A DNA stretch of 64,000 nucleotides, taken from assembly GCA_028285595.1 (NCBI GenBank), contig JANQOW010000137.1, forward strand, positions 102,973-166,972. The letters are read 5' to 3'. The DNA comes from Hyphomicrobiales bacterium (GTDB lineage Bacteria > Pseudomonadota > Alphaproteobacteria > Rhizobiales > CAJQND01). This document shows, piece by piece, positions 10,243-19,218 of this stretch. A program made the translations under genes and the position numbers. The number at the start of each line of letters is the position of its first letter. The stretch's first letter is position 1. The notes under the pieces were generated by a model. The model saw only the letters and a list, made by a program, of their open reading frames with translations, searched no databases and had not been told where the DNA came from.

Positions 10243-10656
10243 TTAGGCGGAATTTGCGCTGACCGAAGCAAAGGTCCGGCGCCGGGCCCGACGCATGGAA
10301 CGCAGCAGAGTTACAACGATGCCGGCGAAGGCGAGGCCTAGGCCGTTGGCGGCGAAATCTGCCAGATCGGTTGTGCGGTTGAATTGACCCTGCACGATTT
10401 CGATGACACCGCTGAGATAGAAGATCACACCGGCCGTCAGCAGGGCGCTGGACAGGCGGCGGCGATGGTACATGGCCAAAACCCCCACCACGGCGTAACA
10501 CGCAAAATGGCCGATCTTGTCCACACCCACAAAAGAGACGAGATGGGATGGCACAGCTACAGGCAAGGAGAGGAATGACAGGGCAACGATCACGGCCCCG
10601 GCGCCCAGTGCGGCATAGTCCGTCCATCCAACGGTTCTGCTTCTGCGATAACCCAT
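10243..10656 (-). CDS. VanZ-like membrane protein
   Basis: This 137-residue integral membrane protein has about four hydrophobic helices. It carries the VanZ-family features DKIGHFACYAVVGVL and an acidic IEIVQGQFNRTTDLADFAANGLG loop. GAAGAGG precedes the ATG. VanZ-like proteins are widespread and mostly uncharacterised; a link to glycopeptide resistance should not be assumed. It stands alone between glnK and a divergent large gene. Confidence 0.75.
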   Translation of the reverse strand: MGYRRSRTVGWTDYAALGAGAVIVALSFLSLPVAVPSHLVSFVGVDKIGHFACYAVVGVLAMYHRRRLSSALLTAGVIFYLSGVIEIVQGQFNRTTDLADFAANGLGLAFAGIVVTLLRSMRRARRRTFASVSANSA

Positions 10657-10812
10657 GTGTGGCCTCTTCAGGTTTTGATCCAGAACAAGAAGGCAGCAAG
10701 ATCCGGGCCGCAGAACTTGGCTCGGTGGACGGCGGCAAATGCCGGCAGAATCTGCGACATTACCGGTCGGACTTCATCTCGTCTTAAGACATTATAAATA
10801 GCGTGCGCCGCT

Positions 10813-12837
10813 ATGGGACAGAGTGCACAATCCACCCCTTTGGTTCAAGCCGATGGCGCGAAGTTGAAGAAACTGCGCGCCCACGCTGCAGCCCTTTACC
10901 GCCGCGGCCAGACCAAAGCGGCGATCAAGGCGCAGCAACGGCTGGTGGAGCTTGCCGGCGAGCACGTCCAGCGCCAAGATTGGGCGTTTCTGGGGCTCTA
11001 TCACTTCGCCGCCGGAGCCGAACTCAGGTGCGCCGAGATTATGGAAGAGGCGCTGCGCCAGTTTCCCGATTCCAGCGATTTTTTGAACAACGCGGTGGTG
11101 GGGTTCTTGCGAGCCGGCCAACCAGGGCGCGCTGAGCCTTATCTGCAGCGCGCGCTTGAGCGCGACCCGTCTTCGGCCATGCTGCATGATGCGGCCGCCC
11201 GGCTGTTCCTGGATCTGGGCCAGTTGGAGCGCTCGGTCCACCATGGTGGCCGGGCGCTGGAGCTAAAGGATCAGGCGGCAGCGCAGGTCGATGTCAGCGC
11301 CCATGATCTGACCCGCGTACCGGTCGCGCCATTCGACGCGAAGCGGCCCGAGCGTAACGTGATCGCCTTCTCGCTGTGGGGTGAGGATGAGCGTTATCTT
11401 GAAGGCGCGCGGCAGAATGCTGCATTGGTGCGGCATATCTATCCCGGGTGGCAATGCCGGATCTACTGCGACGAGACCGTGCCCGCCAGAGCTATCGGCG
11501 CGTTCGGGGCCGAAGGCGCTGATGTACACCTGATGCCGCCGCAACAGCGGCTTTACGAGGGGTTGTTCTGGCGGTTCTTGGTGGCCTTTGATGACCAGGT
11601 GGAGCGCTACATTGTGCGCGATGCGGATTCGCTCATTTCCGTGCGCGAGCGTTTGGCCGTCGAAGATTGGATCGGCTCTGCGCGCCATTTCCATGTGATG
11701 CGCGACTTCTACACCCACACCGATCCCATGCTCGCAGGGCTCTGGGGCGGGGTGCGCGGGGCCGTGCCGGCTGGCTTGCGCGAAGACATGAAGAGCTATC
11801 TGGATGATCCCACCAAGACGGCCAACGCCGATCAGAAGTTCCTGCGGGAGAAGGTCTGGCCGGTGGCGCGGAGCAGCGTCCTGATCCATGACAGCAAGTT
11901 TGATGTGCTGGAGGCTAAACCTTATCCGCGGCACACGGCTGTTGGACGCGATGAGCTGCATCTGAGCCATATCGGCTCCAATGCGCATCTTTTGAAGAAG
12001 ACCCCTCCGCGCAGTGCCACCGGGGCGGTAGACGCGCGCGAGCAATGTATCTTCACGATTGCGCCCGGGCGTTCGGGCACCGCCTATACGGCCGAGCTTC
12101 TGCAGCGCAACGTACCTGATGCGGAGGTCTATCATGAGCGCATGGGGCCTGGGCAGTTCGGGCTCCATTCGCCGGATATCTCCCACATGATGCGCTTCAA
12201 CACAGAGGGCAATGTGGCGGACGTTCACCAGTTCTGGCGCCGGAAGGCAGCGCTGATCGGCTCGGGCGCCGCGCCGGTCTACGCAGAGATCTCGCATCTT
12301 CTCGCCAAGGCGGGGCTGATGGAGAACATCGGCCTCCTGTGCCGCACAACCCGTGTGGATGTGGTGGTGCTGCGCCGCGACATCACCAAGACCGTGCAGA
12401 GCTTTATTGCCCGCGGCGATTTCATCAACACCGGCCTTGCTTGGGCCTTCCTACTGGACTGGAACTACCCCAAGCGGGTCATCGATCCTGAGCCGTTCAA
12501 GCCTTATGGCATGGTGGGCCGGGCCTATTGGTACGTGGCGGAGATGTTTGCCCGCGGGGAGTTCTACAGACACAGGCTCGCCAGCATAGCGAACCTCCAC
12601 TTTCATGTGGCCGACCTGAAGGAAATCTCCACCCAGAAAGGCGCTGAGCGCCTGTTCGCAGCGCTGGGCCTGCCGTCGGCGGAGGGCGGCCTGATAACCC
12701 CGGAGGCCCAGAACAAGCGCACATTGGAGCTGTTTCCTGATATGCGCGAGGAGGCTGCCCGGCTGGTGGACACATTGGCGGTGGACCCCATTGCCGAGGC
12801 CCGTGCGTTCCACGACAGAGGCGGCTGGTTGGGATAG
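10813..12837 (+). CDS. TPR / glycosyltransferase-like / sulfotransferase-like fusion protein
   Basis: This 674-residue cytosolic protein has three parts. Residues 1-150 are TPR-like helical repeats (DPSSAMLHDAAARLFLDLG). Residues about 160-395 resemble a glycosyltransferase that retains a DAD motif at 270-272 (YIVRDADS), the metal-binding type of motif. Residues about 410-660 start with TIAPGRSGTAYTAELL (417-423 is APGRSGT), the loop that binds PAPS phosphate in sulfotransferases, and include VDVVVLRRDITKTVQSF. The likely role is building and sulfating a surface glycan, but this is inference. No polysaccharide cluster is adjacent. The start lacks a clear ribosome site. Confidence 0.65.
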   Translation: MGQSAQSTPLVQADGAKLKKLRAHAAALYRRGQTKAAIKAQQRLVELAGEHVQRQDWAFLGLYHFAAGAELRCAEIMEEALRQFPDSSDFLNNAVVGFLRAGQPGRAEPYLQRALERDPSSAMLHDAAARLFLDLGQLERSVHHGGRALELKDQAAAQVDVSAHDLTRVPVAPFDAKRPERNVIAFSLWGEDERYLEGARQNAALVRHIYPGWQCRIYCDETVPARAIGAFGAEGADVHLMPPQQRLYEGLFWRFLVAFDDQVERYIVRDADSLISVRERLAVEDWIGSARHFHVMRDFYTHTDPMLAGLWGGVRGAVPAGLREDMKSYLDDPTKTANADQKFLREKVWPVARSSVLIHDSKFDVLEAKPYPRHTAVGRDELHLSHIGSNAHLLKKTPPRSATGAVDAREQCIFTIAPGRSGTAYTAELLQRNVPDAEVYHERMGPGQFGLHSPDISHMMRFNTEGNVADVHQFWRRKAALIGSGAAPVYAEISHLLAKAGLMENIGLLCRTTRVDVVVLRRDITKTVQSFIARGDFINTGLAWAFLLDWNYPKRVIDPEPFKPYGMVGRAYWYVAEMFARGEFYRHRLASIANLHFHVADLKEISTQKGAERLFAALGLPSAEGGLITPEAQNKRTLELFPDMREEAARLVDTLAVDPIAEARAFHDRGGWLG

Positions 12838-12854
12838 GGCCAAGCGCTCTTGCC

Positions 12855-13646
12855 CTAATTAGCTGCCGCGCCCGCCTTAACCTCCGGATCGTAATCGTAG
12901 TGCCAGGGCTCAAACGGGGTCTGTAGAGGACCGACAAACGAGGGGCCGGCCGCCTTTATGCTGGCGTTCAGCTTCTCAGCCCAGCCCTCTTCCTGCCAGA
13001 CCTTTTCGATGTCGGTGAGGCGGGTGCCGGCGAAAATCTTGCCGTCTTTCATGATCTGAAAATCCACGGCCCTGGCGCGGCCGTGGCGCGACATGCCTGG
13101 GGCGGCCAGATAGGCGCGGCGGGTGACTTTGAACCCTCTCAGCCAGGTCCAGAACTTTTTCGGCTCCCACTTGGCGGGCTCTTCGCCTTCCGGCTCAAAC
13201 GTCTCTTTCCAGGCTTTGAAGATCTCCTCGGCAGCGACGCCGACCGAGCTGTTCTTGTTCCAGTTTTTGATTTGAACATCGAGGCTGCGCACCCGCGTGC
13301 CGGCGTAAAGCTCATAGCCGGGGTTGGCGGCGGCGAAGTGGGCCACGACCTCACCGACCTCCGCCAGCAGGGCTTCTTGCTCGGCCGAGCCGCGATAAGC
13401 TCTGATCTGCTTCTCCGTCCAGCTCCAGCGTTGCACCAGGGGTGTTCGCGAGCGGGCATAGCTGCGCAGTGCGAGCAGGCGGCGGCCCAGGTCTGGGATC
13501 TGCAGAAGCGTGTCTTTGGCAGGTGAATCCGAGAGGTCTTCAAAGATGCTTTCCAGCCGGCTCGGCTCCTCCGCCCGGGCCACAGGGGCGCCGGTGAAGC
13601 TCAAGACCAGCAAAACGAGTGCGCAGCGGCGCATGACCCCCGTCAT
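12855..13646 (-). CDS. Secreted M15/LAS-type D-alanyl-D-alanine carboxypeptidase-like protein
   Basis: This 263-residue protein has a signal peptide (LVLLVLSFTGAPVARAEE) and a C-terminal domain with the LAS metallopeptidase pattern. The motif GMSRHGRARAVDF supplies the zinc His and Asp, and EPWHYDY supplies the later catalytic Glu and His. It should cut peptidoglycan stem peptides in the periplasm. The N-terminal 120 residues are helical and of unknown function. It starts 3 bases after the gph stop, so the two form one operon. Confidence 0.7.
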   Translation of the reverse strand: MTGVMRRCALVLLVLSFTGAPVARAEEPSRLESIFEDLSDSPAKDTLLQIPDLGRRLLALRSYARSRTPLVQRWSWTEKQIRAYRGSAEQEALLAEVGEVVAHFAAANPGYELYAGTRVRSLDVQIKNWNKNSSVGVAAEEIFKAWKETFEPEGEEPAKWEPKKFWTWLRGFKVTRRAYLAAPGMSRHGRARAVDFQIMKDGKIFAGTRLTDIEKVWQEEGWAEKLNASIKAAGPSFVGPLQTPFEPWHYDYDPEVKAGAAAN

Positions 13647-13649
13647 GAC

Positions 13650-14321
13650 TTACTCCATCAGTATGTCAATGGCTCCAATCAGTTCATCGAAGTGATCTAT
13701 TACGTGATCTGCGCCGAGCTCTCTGGGCGGAATGTCCGTGTAGCCAAAACTGACAGCGATGGACTTTACGCCCGCGTCCTTGGCTGCATCGATATCGTTG
13801 TGACTGTCGCCGACCATGATCGTCCGGGCCGCATCGCCCCCCACCCGTCCAATGGTGCCCAGCACATGCCCGCCATCCGGTTTTCGGATGGGTAAGGTGT
13901 CGCCGCCAATAACGACGCCAAAATGGTGGTCCAGCTCAATCTGCCGCAAGAGTGAGTGAGACAGCTCTTCAAACTTGTTCGTGCACACGGCCATGAGCGC
14001 TTCGCGCTGCGCCAAACTCATAAGGGCTTCGCGCACGCCGGGGAAGGGGACCGTGTTCGCCGCGATATTGGCGCCGTAATGGTCAAGATATTCCGGCAGC
14101 ATGGCTTTGAGCTCTTCGCGGGTGGCGGGCTCGCCTGTGGCGGCCATCATTCTTTCCATGAGCACAAGCGCGCCCTTGCCCACCATGGAGCGCACATCAT
14201 CCAGAGACACTTGTGCACGGCCGCGGCGGCGCAGCAGCTCATTGCCTGTAGCGGCAAGGTCCGGAGCGGAGTCCACCAAGGTGCCGTCCAGATCGAAAAT
14301 GATGCAGAGAGGTTTCGTCAT
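13650..14321 (-). CDS. gph: HAD-family phosphoglycolate phosphatase
   Basis: This 223-residue HAD hydrolase starts with the nucleophile motif FDLDGTLVDSAPDL. Motif II is near AVCTNK, and motif III/IV is GGDTLPIRKPDGG ... MVGDSHNDIDAAKDAG. It matches the Gph group, which clears 2-phosphoglycolate. The ATG at 14321 was chosen because the DLDGT motif normally lies close to the N-terminus; a longer frame to 14381 adds 20 unlikely residues. It is divergent from gabD. Confidence 0.8.
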   Translation of the reverse strand: MTKPLCIIFDLDGTLVDSAPDLAATGNELLRRRGRAQVSLDDVRSMVGKGALVLMERMMAATGEPATREELKAMLPEYLDHYGANIAANTVPFPGVREALMSLAQREALMAVCTNKFEELSHSLLRQIELDHHFGVVIGGDTLPIRKPDGGHVLGTIGRVGGDAARTIMVGDSHNDIDAAKDAGVKSIAVSFGYTDIPPRELGADHVIDHFDELIGAIDILME

Positions 14322-14410
14322 GGGCGCTTTCTTGCTGGGCTTGGTCCGTGCTAATGAAGGCGCCAAAGAGCACGCCCGCACTATGCGGTCAACAGGAGGA
14401 CGCGCTTACC

Positions 14411-15865
14411 ATGGATACCCTCAACGATAAATCCCTCATCAAGGACAAGTGCCTGATCGCCGGCAAATGGATCGGCGGTTCTGAGACAGCCGATGTGATC
14501 AACCCGGCCACCGGCGAAGTGATCACCACCGTGCCGCGCCTGGGCGCCAAAGAAACCGAGGAGGCGATTGCCGGGGCGGCTGAAGCCATGAAGGGCTGGG
14601 CCAAGAAGACCGCCAAGGAACGCTCAATCGTCTTGCGCCGCTGGTACGACCTGATGATGGAGAACCAGGACGATCTCGCCCGCATCATGACCGCCGAGCA
14701 GGGCAAGCCCCTGGCCGAGGCCAAGGGTGAGGTGGTGTATGGCGCTTCGTTCACCGAGTTCTATGCCGAAGAAGCCAAGCGGATCTATGGGGAGACCATT
14801 CCCAGCCATAAGCCGGACGCGCGCATTGTGGTGCAGCGCCAGCCGATCGGTGTGGTTGCGGCCATCACCCCATGGAACTTCCCGATGGCGATGATCACCC
14901 GGAAAGTGTCGCCGGCCCTGGCGGCAGGATGCGGGGTGGTGTGTAAGCCGGCCAGCGATACGCCGCTGACCGCCTTGGCGATTGCCGAATTGGCCAACCG
15001 CGCCGGCCTGCCTGAGGGGCTCTTCAGTGTCATCACCGGCAGCGCCGGAGCCATTGGCGGTGCGCTCACATCGTCCGACACGGTCAAGGCGCTGACCTTC
15101 ACCGGCTCCACGGAAATCGGCCGTGTGCTCATGGAGCAGTGTGCCGCGACGATCAAGAAAGTGGACCTGGAGCTGGGCGGCAACGCGCCCTTCATCGTCT
15201 TTGATGACGCCGATCTGGATGCGGCGGTCACGGGCGCCATGGCCTCCAAGTACCGCAACGCCGGACAGACCTGCGTGTGCGCCAACCGGATCCTGGTGCA
15301 GGACGGGGTTTACGACACGTTTTCGGAGAAGCTGGCCAAGGCGGTGATGGACTTGAAGGTGGGCCAGGGCACCGAAGTTGGCGTTACCACGGGCCCGCTG
15401 ATCAATGCGGCCGCCATCGAGAAGGTGGAAGAACATGTTCAGGATGCGGTTGCCAATGGTGCTGAGATCGTCGTGGGCGGTAAGGCCCATGAGTTGGGCG
15501 GCAACTTCTATCAGCCCACGGTGCTGAAGAATGTCACCACCAAGATGCTGGTGACCAACGAAGAGACCTTCGGCCCTGTGGCACCGCTTTTCCGCTTCAA
15601 AACCGAGCAGGAAGCCATCGATCTGGCCAACGATACCGAGTTTGGCCTCGCCTCTTACTTCTACAGCCGGGACATCGGCCGGTGCTGGCGGGTGGCCGAG
15701 GCGCTGGAGACCGGTATCGTGGGCATCAACGAGGGTATCATCTCCACCGAAGTTGCGCCCTTTGGCGGGGTCAAGCAGTCGGGCCTCGGGCGCGAGGGCT
15801 CGCACCACGGCATCACCGAGTTCACCGAGATAAAGTATATGCTGATGGGCGGGCTCGACAGCTAA
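14411..15865 (+). CDS. gabD: NAD(P)-dependent succinate-semialdehyde dehydrogenase
   Basis: This is a 484-residue aldehyde dehydrogenase of the GabD type. The catalytic cysteine lies in NAGQTCVCANR with a neighbouring second cysteine, as in GabD. The general-base glutamate is in LELGGNAPFIVFDDAD, the FTGSTEIGR cofactor segment is present, and the end is GREGSHHGITEFTEIKY. It converts succinate semialdehyde to succinate. AGGAGGA lies before ATG 14411. The next gene, rpiA, starts 9 bases after the stop. Confidence 0.88.
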   Translation: MDTLNDKSLIKDKCLIAGKWIGGSETADVINPATGEVITTVPRLGAKETEEAIAGAAEAMKGWAKKTAKERSIVLRRWYDLMMENQDDLARIMTAEQGKPLAEAKGEVVYGASFTEFYAEEAKRIYGETIPSHKPDARIVVQRQPIGVVAAITPWNFPMAMITRKVSPALAAGCGVVCKPASDTPLTALAIAELANRAGLPEGLFSVITGSAGAIGGALTSSDTVKALTFTGSTEIGRVLMEQCAATIKKVDLELGGNAPFIVFDDADLDAAVTGAMASKYRNAGQTCVCANRILVQDGVYDTFSEKLAKAVMDLKVGQGTEVGVTTGPLINAAAIEKVEEHVQDAVANGAEIVVGGKAHELGGNFYQPTVLKNVTTKMLVTNEETFGPVAPLFRFKTEQEAIDLANDTEFGLASYFYSRDIGRCWRVAEALETGIVGINEGIISTEVAPFGGVKQSGLGREGSHHGITEFTEIKYMLMGGLDS

Positions 15866-15874
15866 GCTGCCACG

Positions 15875-16567
15875 ATGACGCAAGATGAACTGAAGAAAGC
15901 GGCCGCTGAGGCGGCCCTGGTGCATGTGCGAGATGGCATGACGCTGGGGCTCGGCACCGGGTCAACGGCGCGTCCGTTTGTGGATCTGGTGGGCGGCCTT
16001 GTGGCGGACGGGCTGAACGTCACCTGTGTCCCCACGTCTGAGGTCACCGCCGCACAGGCGCGGGGGCTTGGCATCCCGCTCTCCACGCTTGATGAAACTC
16101 CGCACCTTGATGTGACCGTGGATGGGGCCGACGAATTGGACGACCGCTTGCGCCTCATCAAAGGTGGGGGCGGGGCCTTGCTGCGCGAAAAGATCGTGGC
16201 CAGTGCTTCGGATGAAATGGTGGTGATTGCTGATGCCTCCAAGCATGTGGAGATGCTGGGAGCCTTTGCTCTGCCCATCGAAGTGGTGCAGTTCGGTGCC
16301 CAGGTGACCGTCGGCAAGGTGGCCGCGATCTTGAGCGAGCTCAAGCTGACGCCGGACGTGCGCCGGCGCGAAGGCAACGATGGGCCTTTTATCACCGATG
16401 GCGGAAACTTCATCTTCGATTGCCACCTGGAGCGCCTGCCCAATCCCGAAGAGCTGGCCTCCGCCCTCGAAGCGCAGACCGGCGTGGTGGAGCATGGTCT
16501 GTTCTTAGGGCTCGCCGCGCGGGCCTATGTGGCCGGACCTGACGGCGTGAAGGAGCTGACGGCCTAG
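15875..16567 (+). CDS. rpiA: Ribose-5-phosphate isomerase A
   Basis: This 230-residue protein has the RpiA motifs LGLGTGSTA near the N-terminus, VDGADELDD and IKGGGGALLREKI. It interconverts ribose 5-phosphate and ribulose 5-phosphate in the pentose phosphate pathway. It follows gabD by 9 bases and precedes a DUF2059 gene by 9 bases, so the three are probably cotranscribed. Confidence 0.92.
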   Translation: MTQDELKKAAAEAALVHVRDGMTLGLGTGSTARPFVDLVGGLVADGLNVTCVPTSEVTAAQARGLGIPLSTLDETPHLDVTVDGADELDDRLRLIKGGGGALLREKIVASASDEMVVIADASKHVEMLGAFALPIEVVQFGAQVTVGKVAAILSELKLTPDVRRREGNDGPFITDGGNFIFDCHLERLPNPEELASALEAQTGVVEHGLFLGLAARAYVAGPDGVKELTA

Positions 16568-16576
16568 GAAAGGAAA

Positions 16577-17080
16577 ATGCAGATGAAAGTGAAACTCTTC
16601 GGAATGTGTGCCGCGCTCAGTGCTCTTGTCCTGGCCGGCCCGGTTTTGGCCGAACAACCCTCGGCCCAGCACGTGAAGGCCGCGCGTGAGATGCTGCGCC
16701 TGACGGAAGCCGATAAAATGTTCAACGGGGTTCTTCCGGTGCTGTTGAAGCAGCAGATGGAGTTGGTGAAACAGCTTAAACCCACCATTTCGCCTGAGGC
16801 TTTGCAGCGTTTTGAGGTCTTGTTTGTGGCCGAAGCCAAAAAGGGCATCCAGAAGGTGATGGACGATGTGGCCGTGGTCTATGCCGAAGCGCTGAGCGAA
16901 CAAGAGCTTGGCGAGATTGCCGCATTTTATAAGAGCCCTGTCGGGCGCAAGATGATTGAGATCAAGCCGGAGATGGCCCAGAAAGCCATGAAGATCGGCA
17001 TCGCCTGGGGCCAGGAAGTTGGCTCCATCGTGGGCGAGAAGGTGATCGAGCAGTTGAAGGAAGAAGGCCACACGTTTTAG
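16577..17080 (+). CDS. DUF2059 secreted protein
   Basis: This 167-residue protein has a signal peptide (CAALSALVLAGPVLAEQ) and a helical domain containing SEQELGEIAAFYKSPVGRKM, the hallmark of DUF2059. The function of this family is not known; it is often found next to rpiA and gor in alphaproteobacteria. An alternative start at ATG 16583 removes two residues. It is spaced 9 bases after rpiA and 13 bases before the cupin gene. Confidence 0.85.
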   Translation: MQMKVKLFGMCAALSALVLAGPVLAEQPSAQHVKAAREMLRLTEADKMFNGVLPVLLKQQMELVKQLKPTISPEALQRFEVLFVAEAKKGIQKVMDDVAVVYAEALSEQELGEIAAFYKSPVGRKMIEIKPEMAQKAMKIGIAWGQEVGSIVGEKVIEQLKEEGHTF

Positions 17081-17093
17081 GGAGAGCGCCGAT

Positions 17094-18224
17094 ATGACCG
17101 AGACCGTGCGGGACGAACGAGACAGCCAAGTGGGCCGTGCCATCGTTGAGGACGATGCGGAGCTTGAAAGCTACTATGACGATCTGGCGGGCCTGGAGAC
17201 CGGCGCGCTTTGGACGGTGGCCAATGATATCGAGCCCTGGGAGCCCACACCCGCCTCCGCCCCCACCATCTGGCGCAACAAGGAGCTGCGCCCTCAGGTG
17301 ATGCGCTCGCTGGACCTGGTCTCGCCGGAAAAGGCCGGACGGCGGGTGGTTTATCTGCGGAACCCCAAACGCAAGGATGTGAGCGCCTGTTGCGGCTGGC
17401 TGTTCAGCGGCATCCAGGTGATGCGGCCGGGCGAGAAGACGTCGGCGCACAAGCATGCCGCGTCTGCTTTGCGGTTCATCATGGAAGGCGCGGGCGGCTA
17501 CACGGTGGTGGACGGCCACAAGATCACCTTCGGCGCGCGGGACTTTGTGATCACCCCGAACGGCACCTGGCACGACCATGGCGTCTTGGAGGATGGCGAA
17601 GTGTCCATGTGGCAGGACGGCCTCGATATTCCGCTCACCAATGCGCTTGAGGCCAACTTTTATGAGGTGCATCCCGACCTCTACCAAAAGCCCAACTACC
17701 CTGAGAACGATTCCCCCGGCACCTATGGGGCGCCAGGCCTGTTGCCCGCCAAGGAGACCTGGGACAAGCCCTATTCGCCGCTCATGAAATATTCCTGGGA
17801 GGAGACCTATGAGGGGCTTCAGGCCTACGGGAAGGTGTCGGACGGATCGCCCTATGACGGGCTGATCATGCGCTATTCGAACCCGCACACAGGCGGCCAC
17901 GTGATGCAGACCATGGGTGCGCACATGCAGATGCTCCGCGGCGGCGAGGCCACCAAGGCGCACCGGCACACCGGCAACGTGATCTACCATGTGGCCAAAG
18001 GCTCAGGGCATTCGGTGATCGGCGGCGTGCGCTATGACTGGAGCGAGAAGGATATCTTCTGCGTGCCGGCCTGGATGTGGCACGAGCACGCCAACGCCTC
18101 AGACAGCGAAGACGCCTGCCTGTTCTCGTTCAACGATTTCCCGGTGATGGAAAAGCTTGGCTTTTATAGGGAAGAGGCGTTTGAGGAGAATGGCGGTCAC
18201 CAGGAGGTCACGGGAACGGCTTAG
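17094..18224 (+). CDS. Gentisate 1,2-dioxygenase-like double-cupin protein
   Basis: This 376-residue protein has two cupin domains. The N-terminal cupin shows the metal ligands HKH in TSAHKHAASALRFIMEG and TWHDHG, followed by WQDGLDIPL, a pattern typical of gentisate and related ring-cleaving dioxygenases. The C-terminal cupin retains AHRHTGNVIYHVAKGSG and MWHEH. The likely reaction is Fe(II)-dependent cleavage of a hydroxylated aromatic acid. No maleylpyruvate isomerase or hydrolase is adjacent, so the substrate (gentisate, salicylate or hydroxynaphthoate) is open. It may share a promoter with gabD-rpiA. Confidence 0.75.
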   Translation: MTETVRDERDSQVGRAIVEDDAELESYYDDLAGLETGALWTVANDIEPWEPTPASAPTIWRNKELRPQVMRSLDLVSPEKAGRRVVYLRNPKRKDVSACCGWLFSGIQVMRPGEKTSAHKHAASALRFIMEGAGGYTVVDGHKITFGARDFVITPNGTWHDHGVLEDGEVSMWQDGLDIPLTNALEANFYEVHPDLYQKPNYPENDSPGTYGAPGLLPAKETWDKPYSPLMKYSWEETYEGLQAYGKVSDGSPYDGLIMRYSNPHTGGHVMQTMGAHMQMLRGGEATKAHRHTGNVIYHVAKGSGHSVIGGVRYDWSEKDIFCVPAWMWHEHANASDSEDACLFSFNDFPVMEKLGFYREEAFEENGGHQEVTGTA

Positions 18225-18305
18225 AGCGGGACGTCTGAATTTTGATCTGGATTGCAGGGGCTTAGCCGTGTACGAGGCACCGGACCTTTATTCAGGAGAG
18301 ATCAA

Positions 18306-18983
18306 ATGGACGTTCACGAAGCCATCATGTCGCGCCATTCCTGCCGGCGGTTCAAATCCGATCCGGTGCCCGAAGACGCCTTGCGGCGGATTCTGACCGG
18401 CGCCGGCAAGGCACCGAGTGGGCACAATACTCAGCCGTGGAAAGTCTATGTGGTGCAAGGTGCCGCGAAAGAGCGGATCACTGAGAAGGCGCTTGCCGCC
18501 GCGCAAGGGATCTCATCGCTGAAGGCCAGCGATCCTGAGTTTGACTATTACCCAACCAATTGGTTTGAACCCTATCTGGAGCGGCGCCGGGCCACCGGAT
18601 TCGGGCTCTATGGGGCGCTGGGCATCGGGCGCGATGACAAACAGGCGCGCGGTGAACAAATGCTCCGCAACTTCAAGTTCTTTGACGCGCCTGTTGGTCT
18701 TTTCATCACCTTCTCACGCCGCATGTCAGTGGGCTCGTTCATGGATATCGGCATGTTCATTGAGAACATTCTGATCGGGGCCAGAGGCGAGGGGCTCCAC
18801 ACCTGCGGTCAAGTGGCCTGGTGCTCGCACCATCAGTTGATCCGCGAAGAGCTGGGGATCGACGAAGATGAACTCCTGGCGTGCGGCATCTCGGTGGGCT
18901 ACGGGGTTGAGGATGCGCCGGAGAACGTCTGGCGCACAGATCGGGCCGGGATTGATGAATGGGTGACGTTCTACAATGAGTGA
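18306..18983 (+). CDS. Nitroreductase-family FMN oxidoreductase
   Basis: This 225-residue protein starts with MDVHEAIMSRHSCRRFKSDPV, the usual nitroreductase N-terminus with the FMN-phosphate-binding Arg-His-Ser. It also has GAGKAPSGHNTQPW and the late cofactor loop GISVGYGVED. AGGAGAG precedes ATG 18306. These enzymes reduce nitroaromatics, quinones or flavins with NAD(P)H. The substrate is unknown. Confidence 0.85.
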   Translation: MDVHEAIMSRHSCRRFKSDPVPEDALRRILTGAGKAPSGHNTQPWKVYVVQGAAKERITEKALAAAQGISSLKASDPEFDYYPTNWFEPYLERRRATGFGLYGALGIGRDDKQARGEQMLRNFKFFDAPVGLFITFSRRMSVGSFMDIGMFIENILIGARGEGLHTCGQVAWCSHHQLIREELGIDEDELLACGISVGYGVEDAPENVWRTDRAGIDEWVTFYNE

Positions 18984-19218
18984 AGCTTCGCCGCGTTGAA
19001 TCCAGTTCTCAAGTAAAAATTCAAATATAAATCTCCCGAATGGCAATATTTCAACAATATTGTTTGAATTCTCTGTCCATTCTCTGAATTTGTTTGACTC
19101 AGATTTCTGTTTTTTATTTAATGAAGTTGGAGGGGCGCACTGCAACCCGTGCTGAGGGTGAAGTTTGCTCAGCGGGGTTGATGTTCAGACTCACACCATC
19201 ACCGATGGAGCTCCTCAG

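Noticed and set aside
10243..10656. A glycopeptide-resistance operon based on the VanZ-like protein
   Set aside because: No vanA, vanH or vanX genes are present, and VanZ-like proteins are widespread outside resistance operons.
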